Translations under genes and position numbers: made by a program
In this document: piece after piece, positions 51,150 through 62,772 of the stretch
How positions within the stretch are numbered: the stretch's first letter is position 1
Layout: each line of letters starts with the position of its first letter
Assembly (NCBI GenBank): GCA_022577435.1
Contig: JAKOON010000008.1
Span: forward strand, 2,237,501 to 2,301,500
DNA from: Embiotoca jacksoni
Taxonomy: Eukaryota > Chordata > Actinopteri > Embiotocidae
Reading direction: 5' to 3'
DNA length: 64,000 nucleotides
Notes under the pieces: model-generated
What the model was told of the DNA's origin: nothing
What the model saw: only the letters and a program-made list of their open reading frames with translations
Databases searched by the model: none

Positions 51150-51359
51150 TGTGACTCAGATGGTGGGTTGCCCATCAATCATAAGGTTGGCGGATCGATT
51201 CCCAGCTCACCCTGTCTTTGTGTAAACGTGTCTTTGGGCAAGAAACTGAATCCCAAGTTTTCCCTGATGGCAGGACAGCACCTTGCATGGCAGCTCTGTC
51301 ACCATTGGTGACTTTGCGTAGGTGAATGGGAAATGGTGTAAAGAGGCTTTGACACCAAC
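51150..51359 (+). repeat. tRNA-derived SINE-like repeat, forward orientation
   Basis: A tRNA-like head has an A-box-like TGACTCAGATGGTGGGTT (from 51152) and a B box GGATCGATTCC (51192-51202). The tail follows: TCTTTGGGCAAGAAACTGAA, CCAAGTTTTCCCTGATGGCA and GCATGGCAGCTCTGTCACC. The order is that of a fish tRNA-derived repeat. It is not a working tRNA gene, since the anticodon arm and acceptor pairing are not formed. Confidence 0.75.
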
Positions 51360-51375
51360 AAGACAATAGCTTGAT

Positions 51376-54300
51376 TCATAAGTGTAGACAATATACCTTT
51401 AAATATGACTTAATGACAGACAGTAGACAGTTTGGTTCTATTATGTAATAAAAACAAAATCACTAGAAATTGTTTGAGGACAAACAACACTGCTATTCAT
51501 AATGAATAAAAACAAATACAATAAATAAAAACACGCTGGAATTTGTAATTCTAAAATACAAACACTTTGTTCTTTTTTACTGATTTGTGAATCCCCTTTG
51601 GCCCCCCTGACTTGTCCTGGTACTCCGCATGAGATTCCTGGAGTCAAGCTTATGTGTACAAATACCAGTCTGTGAAGGATTTTGGAGTCAGTATTTTGTT
51701 TTTTTATGATTGTTTCTGGTTTTTCAGCAGATTTTCTAAAATAATATGATGCAATTGTACATTTTATGTGATTTTGTTTGCGCCAAAATCTGCAAAAAAT
51801 TGCAAGTTGATTTGATTAAACACAAATATTTGAGTACATTTTTTTGAATCCAAAAAATAAAAGGCCTGAAGATGAGCTGAGACATAGTTTTATAAAACAG
51901 TCTGCCACTGTCATATAGAATACGTTAGATATATCTTCTGTGAAATTAAGTGCTTTACATTTTGTATTAGACTTTAACACGTACTGTGGGATTAGACTGA
52001 TGCAGGAAGGTGTAACGAATGGCTGCCCAATTCTCATTATAACACCACTTTACCCGTAAACCCCTTCATTTACAGTTGTACTGTTTGCCCAGTCAGCCAG
52101 CATGTGGTCTGTTTTGATAATAAGAGGAGAGGTTGAAGAGAATATTCCACTTTTAAATTATTATTACTTGCAATCCGTATCGTTTACTCAAAACATGTAA
52201 GGATATGTAATACCTATATCAGGTAAGTAATAACGTTTCAGGTTTCAGTTTCTTTTACATTTTTGATGAAACTTTAGTTTTGATGTCAACAGCTCTCCAA
52301 ATGAAGATGAGGGGATAGAGTATGAGGAATTAGTTTCTGTGGTATTCATGAACCAGAGCACGGGAAATAATAATGTACAGTCAGAAATACTGCTTTCAAA
52401 ATTTTGAAAAAGCACATTTTCTGCCATATATGAATATTTATGACATTTCCTAAATGACAACGGTTAATTTGGTAATCTTAAAACAATACTCTGAAAAGTT
52501 TATAAGCAGTATTATCTTTATATATAGCTTAATGTGTGTTACATAAGTGCTGACTTGCTAACAACCCAATGAATGTAACAGTGTTTGAAAAGCAACCCAT
52601 GCGTTTGAGGATCAAAGTTATTAGAGGGACACATTACAGCCATATGTAGTTCACAGATTATTCTTTCCACCAGAAACCACATCACAGTCGAGTCTGATCT
52701 GATGTCGGCTCTTTGTGCTAAGAGTGGTGTGGAGGGTTGCTGGAGGTGTGTCAAAGTAAAACTAATCAATCTTGTCTTTATTTCCTGGCATTGTCTGTGT
52801 TTGCCCCGCAGTCATGCTCCAACCAAGCGGCACAGAAAAGCCAACAACTATCCAGTGATGCTCCAAACTGCTCCCCCAAGCACAATGCACCAGGCGAGGG
52901 CTGGGTGCTGATCAAGAGGGAAAGTCAAGGCTCATCACAAGTTTCACTTCAGTGTTTACCAACAGCCCCGCCTGACCTTTACAGGCAACTGTCTCTATTG
53001 ATCAAATGCACGCGTCCTGTCGCACTGCTAAAGCGCCGTTTTGTCCGGGACTGTTCAGCATGCCAGCTCGTATCCTCCTCCCAGATGGAGCTCCACTTGA
53101 ATGTGCGGGCGGATGGTGAGGCGACTTGAGCCAAAGGTCAGAATGACAACTACCGATGTTTTAAAATGTTCAACAGCAGCAATGTGTAAAAGTCACAGAA
53201 GTATCTACCATCGCTGTTTCGTACTCTCCCAATTATATATACACTTATTTTACCTTTTAAAAAAAGACAATAATTGTCCACCCTTGTGTCCCCTGCTATT
53301 GATTAATATTCTAAAACTCAAAATGTAGAAGTTTTGTCCGAGGGACAAACAAAAACAAAAACAAACAACAACAAACAACGTAATGTCATACGTTACATAT
53401 GCATCTTGACACCTTCACCTTCATTCATTACATGCAGGATTTACTGGCTCTGTACTAAAAACTAAAGTTGTAGCCATGACACTGAGTAACTCTCCTCATA
53501 TAGATGCAGTCTCTGTTGACACTTTTAAAAGAAGCTGAATACACTTTTATTCAAGCTGCCTTTGTCTTCCCCCATGTTGTCTAATACTGGTAACTTTTGT
53601 GTGCTTTAAAGGTCTTCTGTTATTTAGGTTTGTATTGTTTTTTTTTTTGTAATTCTATTACAAATATTTTCTATTTTTATACAATTTTATTCTTGGAAAG
53701 TATTTTGAGGAGACATATTCTCTGTAAAAAATGGTATATTAAATACATTTTACTGTACAGTAATATACAACAGCCAGCGCTCCATTGGCTCCAGCTGTAC
53801 AGACTCGGCTCAAAGAAATGAACGGAAAATATGAACTGAACTCAACACGCAATGTTATACTTTTGAAGTGGCACCCTTAGTGAAATCAAAGTTATAGCAT
53901 CTGTATTCATTATTATTATACTATCAATGGATCACATAAACACATCTGGAGGCATCTGAGTGTCACAGACACACTTTGATAGTTTTCATGGGAACAATGT
54001 CTTCAATAGAGAGGAGTTCCAGTGCAAACTATAAATATTGTGTACTGTGGATGTAGATTGAACAGAGTATCGGTGACACTGTTTCGGGACAGAGAGTTGC
54101 TGTCAAATTTTGTAAATGTAATTTCCACAGCTGTTTCAAAAACTAAATTCCATCCCCATCCACCGAGACCGACAGCCCGTCTCAAATTGAATCTTACTAT
54201 CTAAATGGCCAGATTCCACGAGGGAGAAGCAGGAATATTCTCCTTTTTACTTTACTTTATTTATGTAGTTATTTTTTGGCAATTTGGGTGAAGCGACCCT

Positions 54301-54500
54301 TTAAATGAATTGGTTGGGAACAAGTTCAGCTCCAAAATATATGGACCTGCCCAAATAAAGTGCAGTTCTGCATTTTATTTTGCTTCAGAAAATACAGAAA
54401 ATCTTACCATCCATGAAGATAGATAGTTTCTATCTATTGCTTTCATTTGTATTGACTTAAGTGATTAGGTAAATCCCATGATTGCTGTTCTTGAGTTGTT
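51376..54500. other. Gene-poor stretch
   Basis: No recognised gene. The frame 52737-53129 (130 codons) overlaps a GC-richer, non-repetitive segment preceded by an acceptor-like TTTGCCCCGCAG (52801-52812). I find no protein family in it and do not call it. The rest is AT-rich with no visible repeat structure. Confidence 0.45.
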
Positions 54501-54535
54501 TTTCTTGAATTTGTTTTGGTTGGAGACCCAAACCA

Positions 54536-54748
54536 TGACATTTTTCCTAACCCCAACCATGTTTTGTGTTTTTTTCCTAACTCCAACCATGTGCTTATTT
54601 AGTAACCCCAACCAAGTGTTATTGCTAAAAGTAAAATGTTCCTGTAACCTGTAACTTTCACGCCTGGACAACGGGAAGTGTGGCTACCTCACGATTTACT
54701 GTTTTGGACGGGTGTGTCCATTTCACACTTTACCGTGATACCAGGTTG
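54536..54748 (+). repeat. Interspersed repeat, family D, copy 2
   Basis: Tandem CCTAACCCCAACCATG-like units lead into a 23-base word (54592-54614) identical to 59083-59105. Then come TCACGCCTGGACA, a GTGGCTACCTCACG block and the terminal CCGTGATACCAGGTTG. The same order is found at 59083-59258. Confidence 0.7.
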
Positions 54749-57550
54749 GTTACACACATTGTTTAGATAGCTACTTTTATATTTGAGTGTCCTTTCAGTA
54801 TTTTACTGGGTAGTGTGTGATACATAACTGAAAAAAAACATCATAAGGCTTAAGGTGTACTATTTTATTTTGCTAATATTAAAAACAGCAAACCTTTAAG
54901 GGAGTAACCATCCCCCCATTTGTGTTTATTTCACAAAGTTAACCAAGTGATCTGAATGGCTTGTCTTTTTATGGTTATTGCACACTTAGCTCCTACCAAA
55001 TTGGTTGTGACATACACTTAGGCAGGAGTTGGTTACACATGATTTAACCAGTAAATCATATGCTTGTTTTTGAAAAGAAAAAGGAAAAATATACAATTTT
55101 GTGGTACATACAGTTCATTAAATGTGGGTATCGCAGCAAATTAAACATCATTTAGATTTCTTGCTCTGAACCTTGAATATAAATTTTTTGACCCGAAAAC
55201 GGGATGCACACATACGCACATGAATACCTTATAAACCTGTAAATAGCTCCAGACAGTACAAACAAGACCTTGATTTTTCTGTTTGTTTGAAACAGAGTGG
55301 TGTACAATATTGATCATTCAGGTTTGCCGAAAAGGAGTCAAGACACCTTATACATATTTATCACCAAAACATCCCTTTCCGGCGGCCCTTCTCTCCTGTC
55401 TCCAAGTGTTTTTCCTTCAGCCACACAGCCCACGATTGTTATGCATAGAGTGACATGACCTGCAGGCGTTGCTTAGATTCTTATCGTCATGCTCTCATCT
55501 GATGGGAACGCATGCTCTGACAAAGGCTGGTCCTCCTAGATTCTGCTCATATCTGCTTTTTAACAATTCCATCAGCGCCGGATAAGCCGGCTGGCAATAA
55601 AGACGAAATGGCAACACATAGAGGGATCTGGGCAGCATCTGCGCACAAGAATGACCGATAGAGCAGTGCTGTTTGAATCATCAAAAAAGTGGTTGAAAAA
55701 ATGATGAGGGAGAGATAATACAGGCCATCCTAACGCAGGCTCAGGTAAAGAAATGTCAGTAAAGTGGTTTTGTCAGGCCAAAAAGCATGGATTGAATTTT
55801 GATGTCGATTCCTTATGATGTTTTTTTTCCACTCTTTGATACAATACACACAGTAGTAGGTTACCATGACATTCCATAAAATAAAGATTAAAGCGGCTCA
55901 GGATGTTATTGTATATGTATTTTTTTTATATATATATCTCAGCCCTCTTCAGTGTTGCAGACTGAATCAAAGAGACAGACTGGTTTTATGTGTAGATTTA
56001 AAACTGAGGAGCCAAAATATGTCCGTTTTATTGGTTAAAAAATACTAAACTGAAGCCCAGTGTATAAGGCCAAAGAAATATGATATACAGTAATGAAGCC
56101 ATATTTTACCCTTATGATCAGACCAATGAATGTAAATTTACTTTATTACGATACGTAGGTTAGATTCAGTAATTAGCCTGAGGCTGACAGTCCACGCTCC
56201 GACCTTTACCGCTCAAGATAAGCTAGTTAAATAACTGCTGACCTTCCAAGTTTATGAGGTCATTAAAAATAGGGGGAAAAAAAAGAAAATACAATTAAAC
56301 AGCACCATTTTATTTTCTCATTGCTGTCCCTAAGCCCTGAGGAATTGACATACATGTTATCATATTATGAAGTTGATAAAAGTTGCTAATGTGTTCGCAA
56401 ACATTTTCTTATTTAAATATTTAACAGATACTATAATAAGTATGAGTAATGTGTCGGGCATCAGATATATGACCAGTGTTTAGTCATCTTTGAGCTCTGT
56501 TTTGGTCCTGAGGGAAATAGCTGACTCTTTAAATGAAATACTCCACTATATCCACAAGCTAGTTGCTAACTGTGTCTGTGGCCTTATCAGGCGTTTTATG
56601 CAGTGTGGTTGGAAGAGACGCTACAAGGGAACTGAAACAGTGACGTCCTAAATTCAAAATGATGAGTTCAAAAATGAGCTAAAAAGCTCTAAAGAGCTAT
56701 AAGAGGTTTTATAGTAAGGGTGATAAGTCTCAGTGATAGTCTATGTATATGGTCAGAATTTTCTAAAATGACACTGTTCACTTTACATGTTTGACATATT
56801 TATTTTGTTTCAACAAGTTTTGATTTTTGAGTTCCATGTAAGATTTATGAAGGTAGAACAGCCTAATGTGCTCAAGTTCCATTAACAACACATACACTTT
56901 GCATATAGTAGATTATTGATTATCATAACAACTTTATGGGCAGTGTTATGTTGCTGTCTTACTATAAAACGGCCACCATTTTCTTCTTAGCAACCAGTAC
57001 ACACAATTTAATAGTTAGTGAAAGCTACATAGAATTCTTAACACATTGATTAATTGTGTAATTGGAAATGTAGGTCACTTTGTCAGAGCTTCTTATTCAG
57101 ATGAGAATCATGTTACAGTGAACTTGTAGCAGGTGTACTGTACAAAGCTACTGTATTGGTGTAAACACAAAGTTTTGTGTGCACGGTGTTTCCAGTAACA
57201 GTGTTATGAGTCAACCCTATTAAAGTGCACACGGCCATTTGATCTACTTTTAATGTAAACACGTAGATTAGAGGGCTTTATTGCCTTTTTTATATTACAA
57301 TGTTAGGGTAAGATATTGAAATTGATAAATATTGCATATCTGGGGTGACAACCAAAGACTTATTATTTCTATACCTTAGTTGAGGAAATTAAATCCACTC
57401 GGCTTTTAAATTTCAAACTTGCGTGATGTATTTTCTTTTCCAGAAAACCTCATGATATAAATTGCTGTCTTTTTCTTGAGCTTGCCTCAAACCACTATTT
57501 TGTTACAATCAAACATTAAATATGATATGTTTCTGTTTGTTTGTTTTTCA
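54749..57550. other. Gene-poor, AT-rich stretch
   Basis: No gene or repeat recognised. Short open frames here, such as 55866-56048, are not supported. Confidence 0.5.
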
Positions 57551-57579
57551 AGTGTTATTGATTTAAATGTGCAAACCGT

Positions 57580-58340
57580 ATTTGGAGCCAGACACAAGAG
57601 CGAGCCTTGATGTAGGCTGCCCGTGCTGGGCAGCACAAGTAAGTGTGTGTTTTTGATGTGTGTGCCTTCAAGACTGCTGGTAGCGATTCCCGCCGCTGTC
57701 CTGCAGTGAACAGTACTACATCGTAGCTCCTTGACTCCTCCAGTGGCAAACTCTTAGCCTGGCTCCTCGATGCCCGACACACACGAGCCGTATTCTGAGT
57801 GACAGGCTGCTCCCTGCAGAGCTGGGGAGGGTAATTGGCATTCAGGATCATCTGGATGATAGGGAGGGTGGCGAATTCCATGAGATGCCGCTCCCCGCCT
57901 TTTATCCTGCGCCACAAAGTTCCCCAAGACCCGTACCCCATTTGCACAGAGAGAGTGAGAGATCGACACGGAGTGAGGGGAAGGAGAGAGGGAGAGACTA
58001 CTTTGCATGCAGTGAGTTGGCAGTAGCATCCCCACGGGAGACATTGTCGGTGAGGGGGAAACAGCTTTCTATGCATGAGGAGAAATCTCCCTCAGGTTTT
58101 TGTTGCAGCACCACCCACCTCCACCCACATCATCCTCATCACCCACTCATATACGCACACCCCACTTTCTGAAACCCCCACGCCCATGTCTGTGGGGATT
58201 TATGACCCGTCACCTCTGCAGCTCTTGGGGATGGTCCGACGGGAGGCTGGAGAGGAGGGGAAGGCAGCGCCGGTGACCGTATTTGGGGAGGGCAGCGGCT
58301 TTCGAGCACAGTGTATGTTCATGCAGGCATAGTGCAGCGG
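57580..58340. other. GC-richer, CpG-containing island of unknown role
   Basis: This segment stands out from its AT-rich surroundings by its GC content and frequent CpG. A 173-codon open frame on the - strand (57555-58076) and shorter + strand frames cross it, but none shows a protein domain and they overlap in several frames, as expected by chance in GC-rich DNA. It could be a promoter, an unannotated transcript or a regulatory island. I see no clear TATA or splice structure. Confidence 0.35.
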
Positions 58341-59082
58341 GGAGAATTAACAAGAAAGAAGGAGGTGTGGGATGGTTAGGGGGGTCAAGGTTTTTATGAT
58401 TGCCACTACACCTAAGCTGTCTCCCAAAGCGGACCTTTTCATTTCACACTCAGAAATCAACAACTTACTGACAGGAACACTCAGTACCCATCAACATATA
58501 ATTTGCTTTGCTGTCAAGTGGCATGTGGTATTTAAAAAAAAAGAGAGAGAGATAACACAAGTGGCAATCAAACCAAATGCCACGATACCGTGTTGTTTGG
58601 AGAGGGAAGCAGAATCACATGCGCACACAGTGTGCTATGTTGTACATTTCTCTGTGGGTTTTTGATGGAGGGCATTAACCTGTAGATTTCTGTCAGCTCC
58701 CATAAATTACTCGGGTGTACCTATGCCCCTGAGGTAGATCATTAGTGTGCTTGATAGGTATAATAATGTCGCCTGGTGCATTGCCATGCTGCAGCTGTAT
58801 AGACCTGACTAAAGAGTTCTCTGTGCAAAGAGAATTGAATTATGCCATCTGTCACACAGTTACAGAGAATTTAATGCATATTGAGTTCAGAATCAATAAT
58901 TTGTCAAAAGCTGCTGATGCATTATTGTCAACTCTGCCAAGATGACATGAAATGGAGTCAATGAACATGGGAGACAAAACTAGTTCTTGTGAAGATTGCA
59001 AAACTACCTTTCAAAAAATATAATTAAATTGTGTCAAATATAGCAAGATCTAATCCTTATAGAGAAACCTTTTCTATCCATC

Positions 59083-59258
59083 TGCTTATTTAGTAACCCC
59101 AACCATGTGTTTTAGCTTTAAGTTTCATTATCCTGTAAATCACATGGCTCTATGCATGCAGTAGGTTTCATTTTCGTACACTACAGGAAAATGTGTAGCT
59201 GTCACGCCTAGACAGGCCAAAATGTGGTTATTTCACGTTTTGCTGTGATACCGGGTTG
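59083..59258 (+). repeat. Interspersed repeat, family D, copy 3
   Basis: It begins with the 23-base word shared with 54592-54614. It continues with CACTACAGGAAAATGTGTAG, TGTCACGCCTAGACAGG, ATGTGGTTATTTCACG and ends TGCTGTGATACCGGGTTG. Confidence 0.7.
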
Positions 59259-59732
59259 AATAATATGGTGCTGACTGCTAGTAGCAGCCTGTAAAAGGAT
59301 ACAATACTACTACCACTATTAATAATAATAAGTTCAGTACTACTTTGTCTGGGTGGTGGTGTTGTACAGTGGTATGTTCCAGCAGAAAGAGCATCCACAG
59401 TGTATTCACAGTCTTAAAGGTGAGCTAATTAAAAGCAATGTGTGGTACAGGCTTCCCCTCTCCACCAGATAAATCAGCTGCCGATATAATAACAGTTGAA
59501 AACTAACTTCATCTGTGGACTGAAAGCCTCCACGCAAACTAATATTTACCTTTAGCTCAAGCTCAAGGGGGAATAACCTTGATCTTAAAGAGGTACTCAG
59601 CACATTAAAACTGCATTTCCTTAAAGCCCACAGAAAAGTGAAAAACAATGCTCATTCAATGTGTTTCTCTCCAATAGGTAAATATTAGTTTGTTAATTTA
59701 AATTATACTTTATAATTAATGTTTATGGTTGA

Positions 59733-59771
<39 letters not shown>

Positions 59772-60189
59772 TGATTCAATACGAACTGGCAGCAGGACAT
59801 ACACTGAGTCCATGTCAAATATTTTGATTATATTAATATAATATTTAATTTTTTTTAAGTAATCCTGTGTTTTATTTTTTCAGTGCTGCTTGAGATTTCC
59901 AAAAGCAATGGTTAAAAATGATGACGCAGCAGCTGAGATGTGGTGACTTTTAGTCCTTAATAAGACGTTCTGTAATGGGGCTTGACAGCATGTTTTATCA
60001 GACTCCTCCTGTTTGGTAAATGGCCACGCCCCTCAATCTGCACACCCTCCATCTTTCATAAAGGCTGTCTGACATACAGTATACTGTACCAAAGACCATA
60101 CAACTTTGATGGCATCACCGGGGTTATTCAGTCGAATGTTGGAAAGGCAAAGAGAACATCACATAACAGTTTTCAGAGGCTGAGTTGTA
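59259..60189. other. Gene-poor stretch between repeats
   Basis: AT-rich DNA with a T29 run (59738-59766). The open frame 59406-59648 on the - strand has no recognised domain. Confidence 0.5.
59738..59766 (+). repeat. Poly(T) run of 29 bases
   Basis: Uninterrupted T29 in an AT-rich context. Confidence 0.9.
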
Positions 60190-60455
60190 AGAAGTGAGCC
60201 TGGATCCGCCACACTATTCAGTTTCATTTTACTTCGCTGTGATTATAGTCTGGAAACCCTGTTCACAATAACGTTTGCACAGTCATTCTGAAGGGCGGAC
60301 CAATCATCAACCAGTGGGGGTTGCTAAGTGCGGTGATGTTCAAGTCAAGTCTTTTTAAATGTAGTTGCAGCAGTGCTCAAGTTTCCTTGTATATGGTTGT
60401 CAGTGCTGTCTGGTTCAACGCTGCTCCAATAGATTCAAATTTAACCCGAGATTCT
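60190..60455 (+). repeat. Interspersed repeat, family E, copy 2
   Basis: It matches the reverse complement of 46190-46440 in order: GAGCCTGGATCCGCC, CTGTGATTATAGTCTGGAAA, GGACCAATCATCAACC, GGGGTTGCTAAGTG and GCTGCTCCAATAGATTCAAA. The limits are approximate. Confidence 0.6.
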
Positions 60456-61151
60456 TCATGAAGCATGGCAAGACTCATATATTCAGTGAGTTTGAGTCTG
60501 GTAACACCAGCTGGTAATATTTTAAAGAGTAAATGGACCTTGGTGACTAAAATTTGTGCATTAAGCCTTGAAACATAAAACAACGCAAAACACCCTAGAA
60601 ACATTCATTAATAAGCTAATAACAGCACTATTAACAAGTACTTGCACAAACAAAGTATTTCCGTTTATATTACTGTTAATATTCTTATGATATTCACATG
60701 GTTATTTGAACCATATCTGGTAAAGGCACCATTCGATGGGCAGGTAAGTACATCTAAATCCATTCAAAGATTAATGGATTCACTAATTATTAAACTAACA
60801 CTTTTTTTTACCAATGACTATTTGAAAAGTATAAGCAGAATACTGTACAAACATACAATATGATATTCTCAAATGAAACATCCATAACAGATGGATAAAC
60901 AATGAGCTCATTGATATTACACAGCATGACACATATTATAGGATTACACACGTTAACAAAGCCTTACATTGTGCAATAAAACCTGCCTTACAGCTGCGCA
61001 TTAATGTGTTTAATATTAATAAAGACACATAGCGCCTAAAGGTTGAAGATTAAAAGGTCAGTAGATCAATAAGCAATACCTCATGTCAGGTCAGTTGTCA
61101 AGGCGAGAGAGGGATGCTGCATTATTAAATTAAATAATAATGAAGTGAGTT

Positions 61152-61400
61152 TCCTCCGTAGGGCTCAGCCTTAGAGATAGGGTAAGGAGTTCGGACATCA
61201 GGAGGGAACTTAGAGTTGAGGCGCTACTCCTTCACGTCGAAAGGAGTCAGCTGAGGTGGTTTGGGCATCTGATCAGGATGCCTCCTGGGCGCCTCCCTCT
61301 GGAGGTTTTCCGGGGACGCCCAACTAGCAGGAGACCCCGGGGAAGACCCAGAACACGCTGGAGGGATTATATCTCCCGGCTGGCCTGGGAACACCTCTGG
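61152..61400 (+). mobile_element. 3' coding end of a non-LTR retrotransposon (LINE)
   Basis: An open reading frame without an internal stop runs through this segment. It contains motifs such as LRDRVRSSDIR, LLLHVERSQLRWFGHLIRMP and RPRGRPRTRWRDY, followed by SRLAWE. This is the basic, Arg/Trp-rich C-terminus that follows the reverse transcriptase in several fish LINEs, which I would place near the RTE/Rex groups without being certain. The reverse-transcriptase and endonuclease parts are absent, as expected for 5'-truncated insertion. The 3' end is also cut before the usual tail, right where the Ty3/gypsy remnant region begins. Only about 80 codons remain, so the copy is dead. Confidence 0.7.
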
Positions 61401-61470
61401 TCGAGCACATTTAATCCCAATTGCGTTCAATTAATCAAGTAAATTAAATGGCTTGATCCTGTGTTGCAGC

Positions 61471-61935
61471 ATGGGATTTTCTCCCTTTGAACTGCTGTTT
61501 GGCAGGAAACCATGGGTGGTGCACGACCTGCTTAAAGAAACCTGGGAGGAGGGTCCAAGCCTCTGCAGAAATTAAATTCAATACGTCCTGGACCTGCGAG
61601 CAAAACTCCACACACTGGGTCAGATGTCACGGGAGAATTTGCTCCAGGCCCGGGAGCATCAACAACGGCTGTACAACAGAGGGGCCAAGCTGAGGCAATT
61701 CACACCGGGAGAAAAGGTACTTGTATTGCTTCCTTCTTCCAGCTCGAAACTCCTCGCCAAGTGGCAAGGGCCCTTTGTGGTCACACGGCGAGTAGGGGAT
61801 GTCGACTATGAAGTGGTGCAATCTGACAGGGGTGGAGCTACACAGCTCTACCACCTCAACCTCTTAAAAGCATGGAGAGAGGCGGAGTCTGTTTCTCTGG
61901 TGTCCGCGGTATCTGAGAGAGAGGAGCTGGGGCCT
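61471..61935 (+). pseudogene. Integrase C-terminal fragment of the Ty3/gypsy remnant
   Basis: The frame from ATG 61471 contains MGFSPFELLFGRKP, the end of an integrase catalytic core, and later VLDLRAKLHTLGQ. Then come the C-terminal module with FTPGEKVLVLLP and KWQGPFVVTRRVGDVDYEV (the GPY/F type), ending in YHLNLLKAWREAE. A TAA stop interrupts it at 61573-61575, where the neighbouring residues suggest a lost Glu codon. The DDE catalytic residues lie in the missing upstream part. Gag-pol proteins of this type act in the nucleus on element DNA. This copy cannot. Confidence 0.85.
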
Positions 61936-61943
61936 CGCCAGAG

Positions 61944-62200
61944 TCCAAAGAAAAAACTGCCTTCTCCACTCCGTTTGTGTTATACCAATTCACCACGCTT
62001 CCCTTTGGGTTGTTCGGTGCCCCGGCCACTTTCCAATGCCTCATGGACAGGGTGCTGCGTCCGCACGCTGCATATGCTGCCGCCTACCTGGATGATGTCA
62101 TCATCCACAGCATCACCTGGCCAGAGCATGTGCAGCAGGTGGGCGCGGTGCTGGAGTCCCTGAGGCAGGCTGGGCTCACCGCCAACCCAGGGAAGTGTGC
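61944..62200 (+). pseudogene. Reverse-transcriptase fragment of the Ty3/gypsy remnant
   Basis: This part is in a different frame from the integrase part. It starts SKEKTAFSTPF, continues TTLPFGLFGAPATFQ, and carries the YLDD catalytic box at 62085-62096, followed by VLESLRQAGLTANPGKCAV. The fingers and first half of the palm, normally upstream, are deleted between about 61940 and 61944. The thumb is missing after 62200. The YLDD box itself is intact. Confidence 0.88.
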
Positions 62201-62490
62201 AGTTGTCGGAGATGGAGGCCACGCACAGCACAGTGGAGAAGGAGTGCCTGGCCATCCGGTGGGCGGTCGACTCCCTGCGTTATTACCTGCTGGGACGCCC
62301 ATTCACCCTCTGTTCGGACCACGCTCCGCTGCAGTGGCTCCACCGCATGAAGGATACCAACGCCCGGATCACTCGGTGGTATCTGGCTTTACAGCCTTTT
62401 AACTTCAAGGTGATCCATAGGCCGGGGGCGCAGATGACCGTGGCCGACTTCCTTTCCCGCTCTCAGGGGGAGCCATCCGGCTCTAGGTTA
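62200..62490 (+). pseudogene. RNase H C-terminal fragment of the Ty3/gypsy remnant
   Basis: A second frame change at about 62200 leads to LSEMEATHSTVEKECLAI, WAVDSLRYYLLGRPF and the CSDHAPLQWLHRMKD block. It ends HRPGAQMTVADFLSR, the usual end of the RNase H domain in this group. The first half of RNase H, with its leading catalytic Asp, is deleted. The open frame runs on to 62661 into the LTR without meaning. Confidence 0.85.
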
Positions 62491-62654
62491 GGCCGGATGG
62501 CTCCCGGGCCTAAGTCGGACGGTGGGGGTATGTGGTGGCGGGGTGTGGTTAGCTCAGCTGCAGGGGGGAGAGAGTGGGGGAGTGGCTCCGGGAACGGTGC
62601 CAGGAGAAGGATAATTGGCACAGCAGAACTGAGAATCAGGATGATTTTCTCTCC

Positions 62655-62662
62655 TATATAAG
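62655..62662 (+). promoter_or_regulatory. TATA box of the LTR
   Basis: TATATAAG, about 110 bases before the LTR poly(A) signal. It is placed as expected for a U3 promoter. Confidence 0.65.
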
Positions 62663-62766
62663 TGAGGAGGACCTGGAGAGGAGGGAGAAGACAGCGACTG
62701 GACGGACGCTCGGAGGCAGGGCAGGAGAGCGCCGGAGATGAGAGCAGTGGAGTGTATCTAGCGGAA

Positions 62767-62772
62767 AATAAA
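62767..62772 (+). promoter_or_regulatory. Poly(A) signal of the LTR
   Basis: AATAAA, followed by a TTTGTGACTC stretch, in the R region position of the LTR. Confidence 0.6.

Noticed and set aside
51150..51225. Possible tRNA gene
   Set aside because: A- and B-box-like sequences are present but the cloverleaf does not form, and the body continues as a SINE-like repeat.
57555..58076. 173-codon - strand frame
   Set aside because: It lies in GC-rich DNA where several frames are open on both strands. No domain, splice structure or start context supports it.
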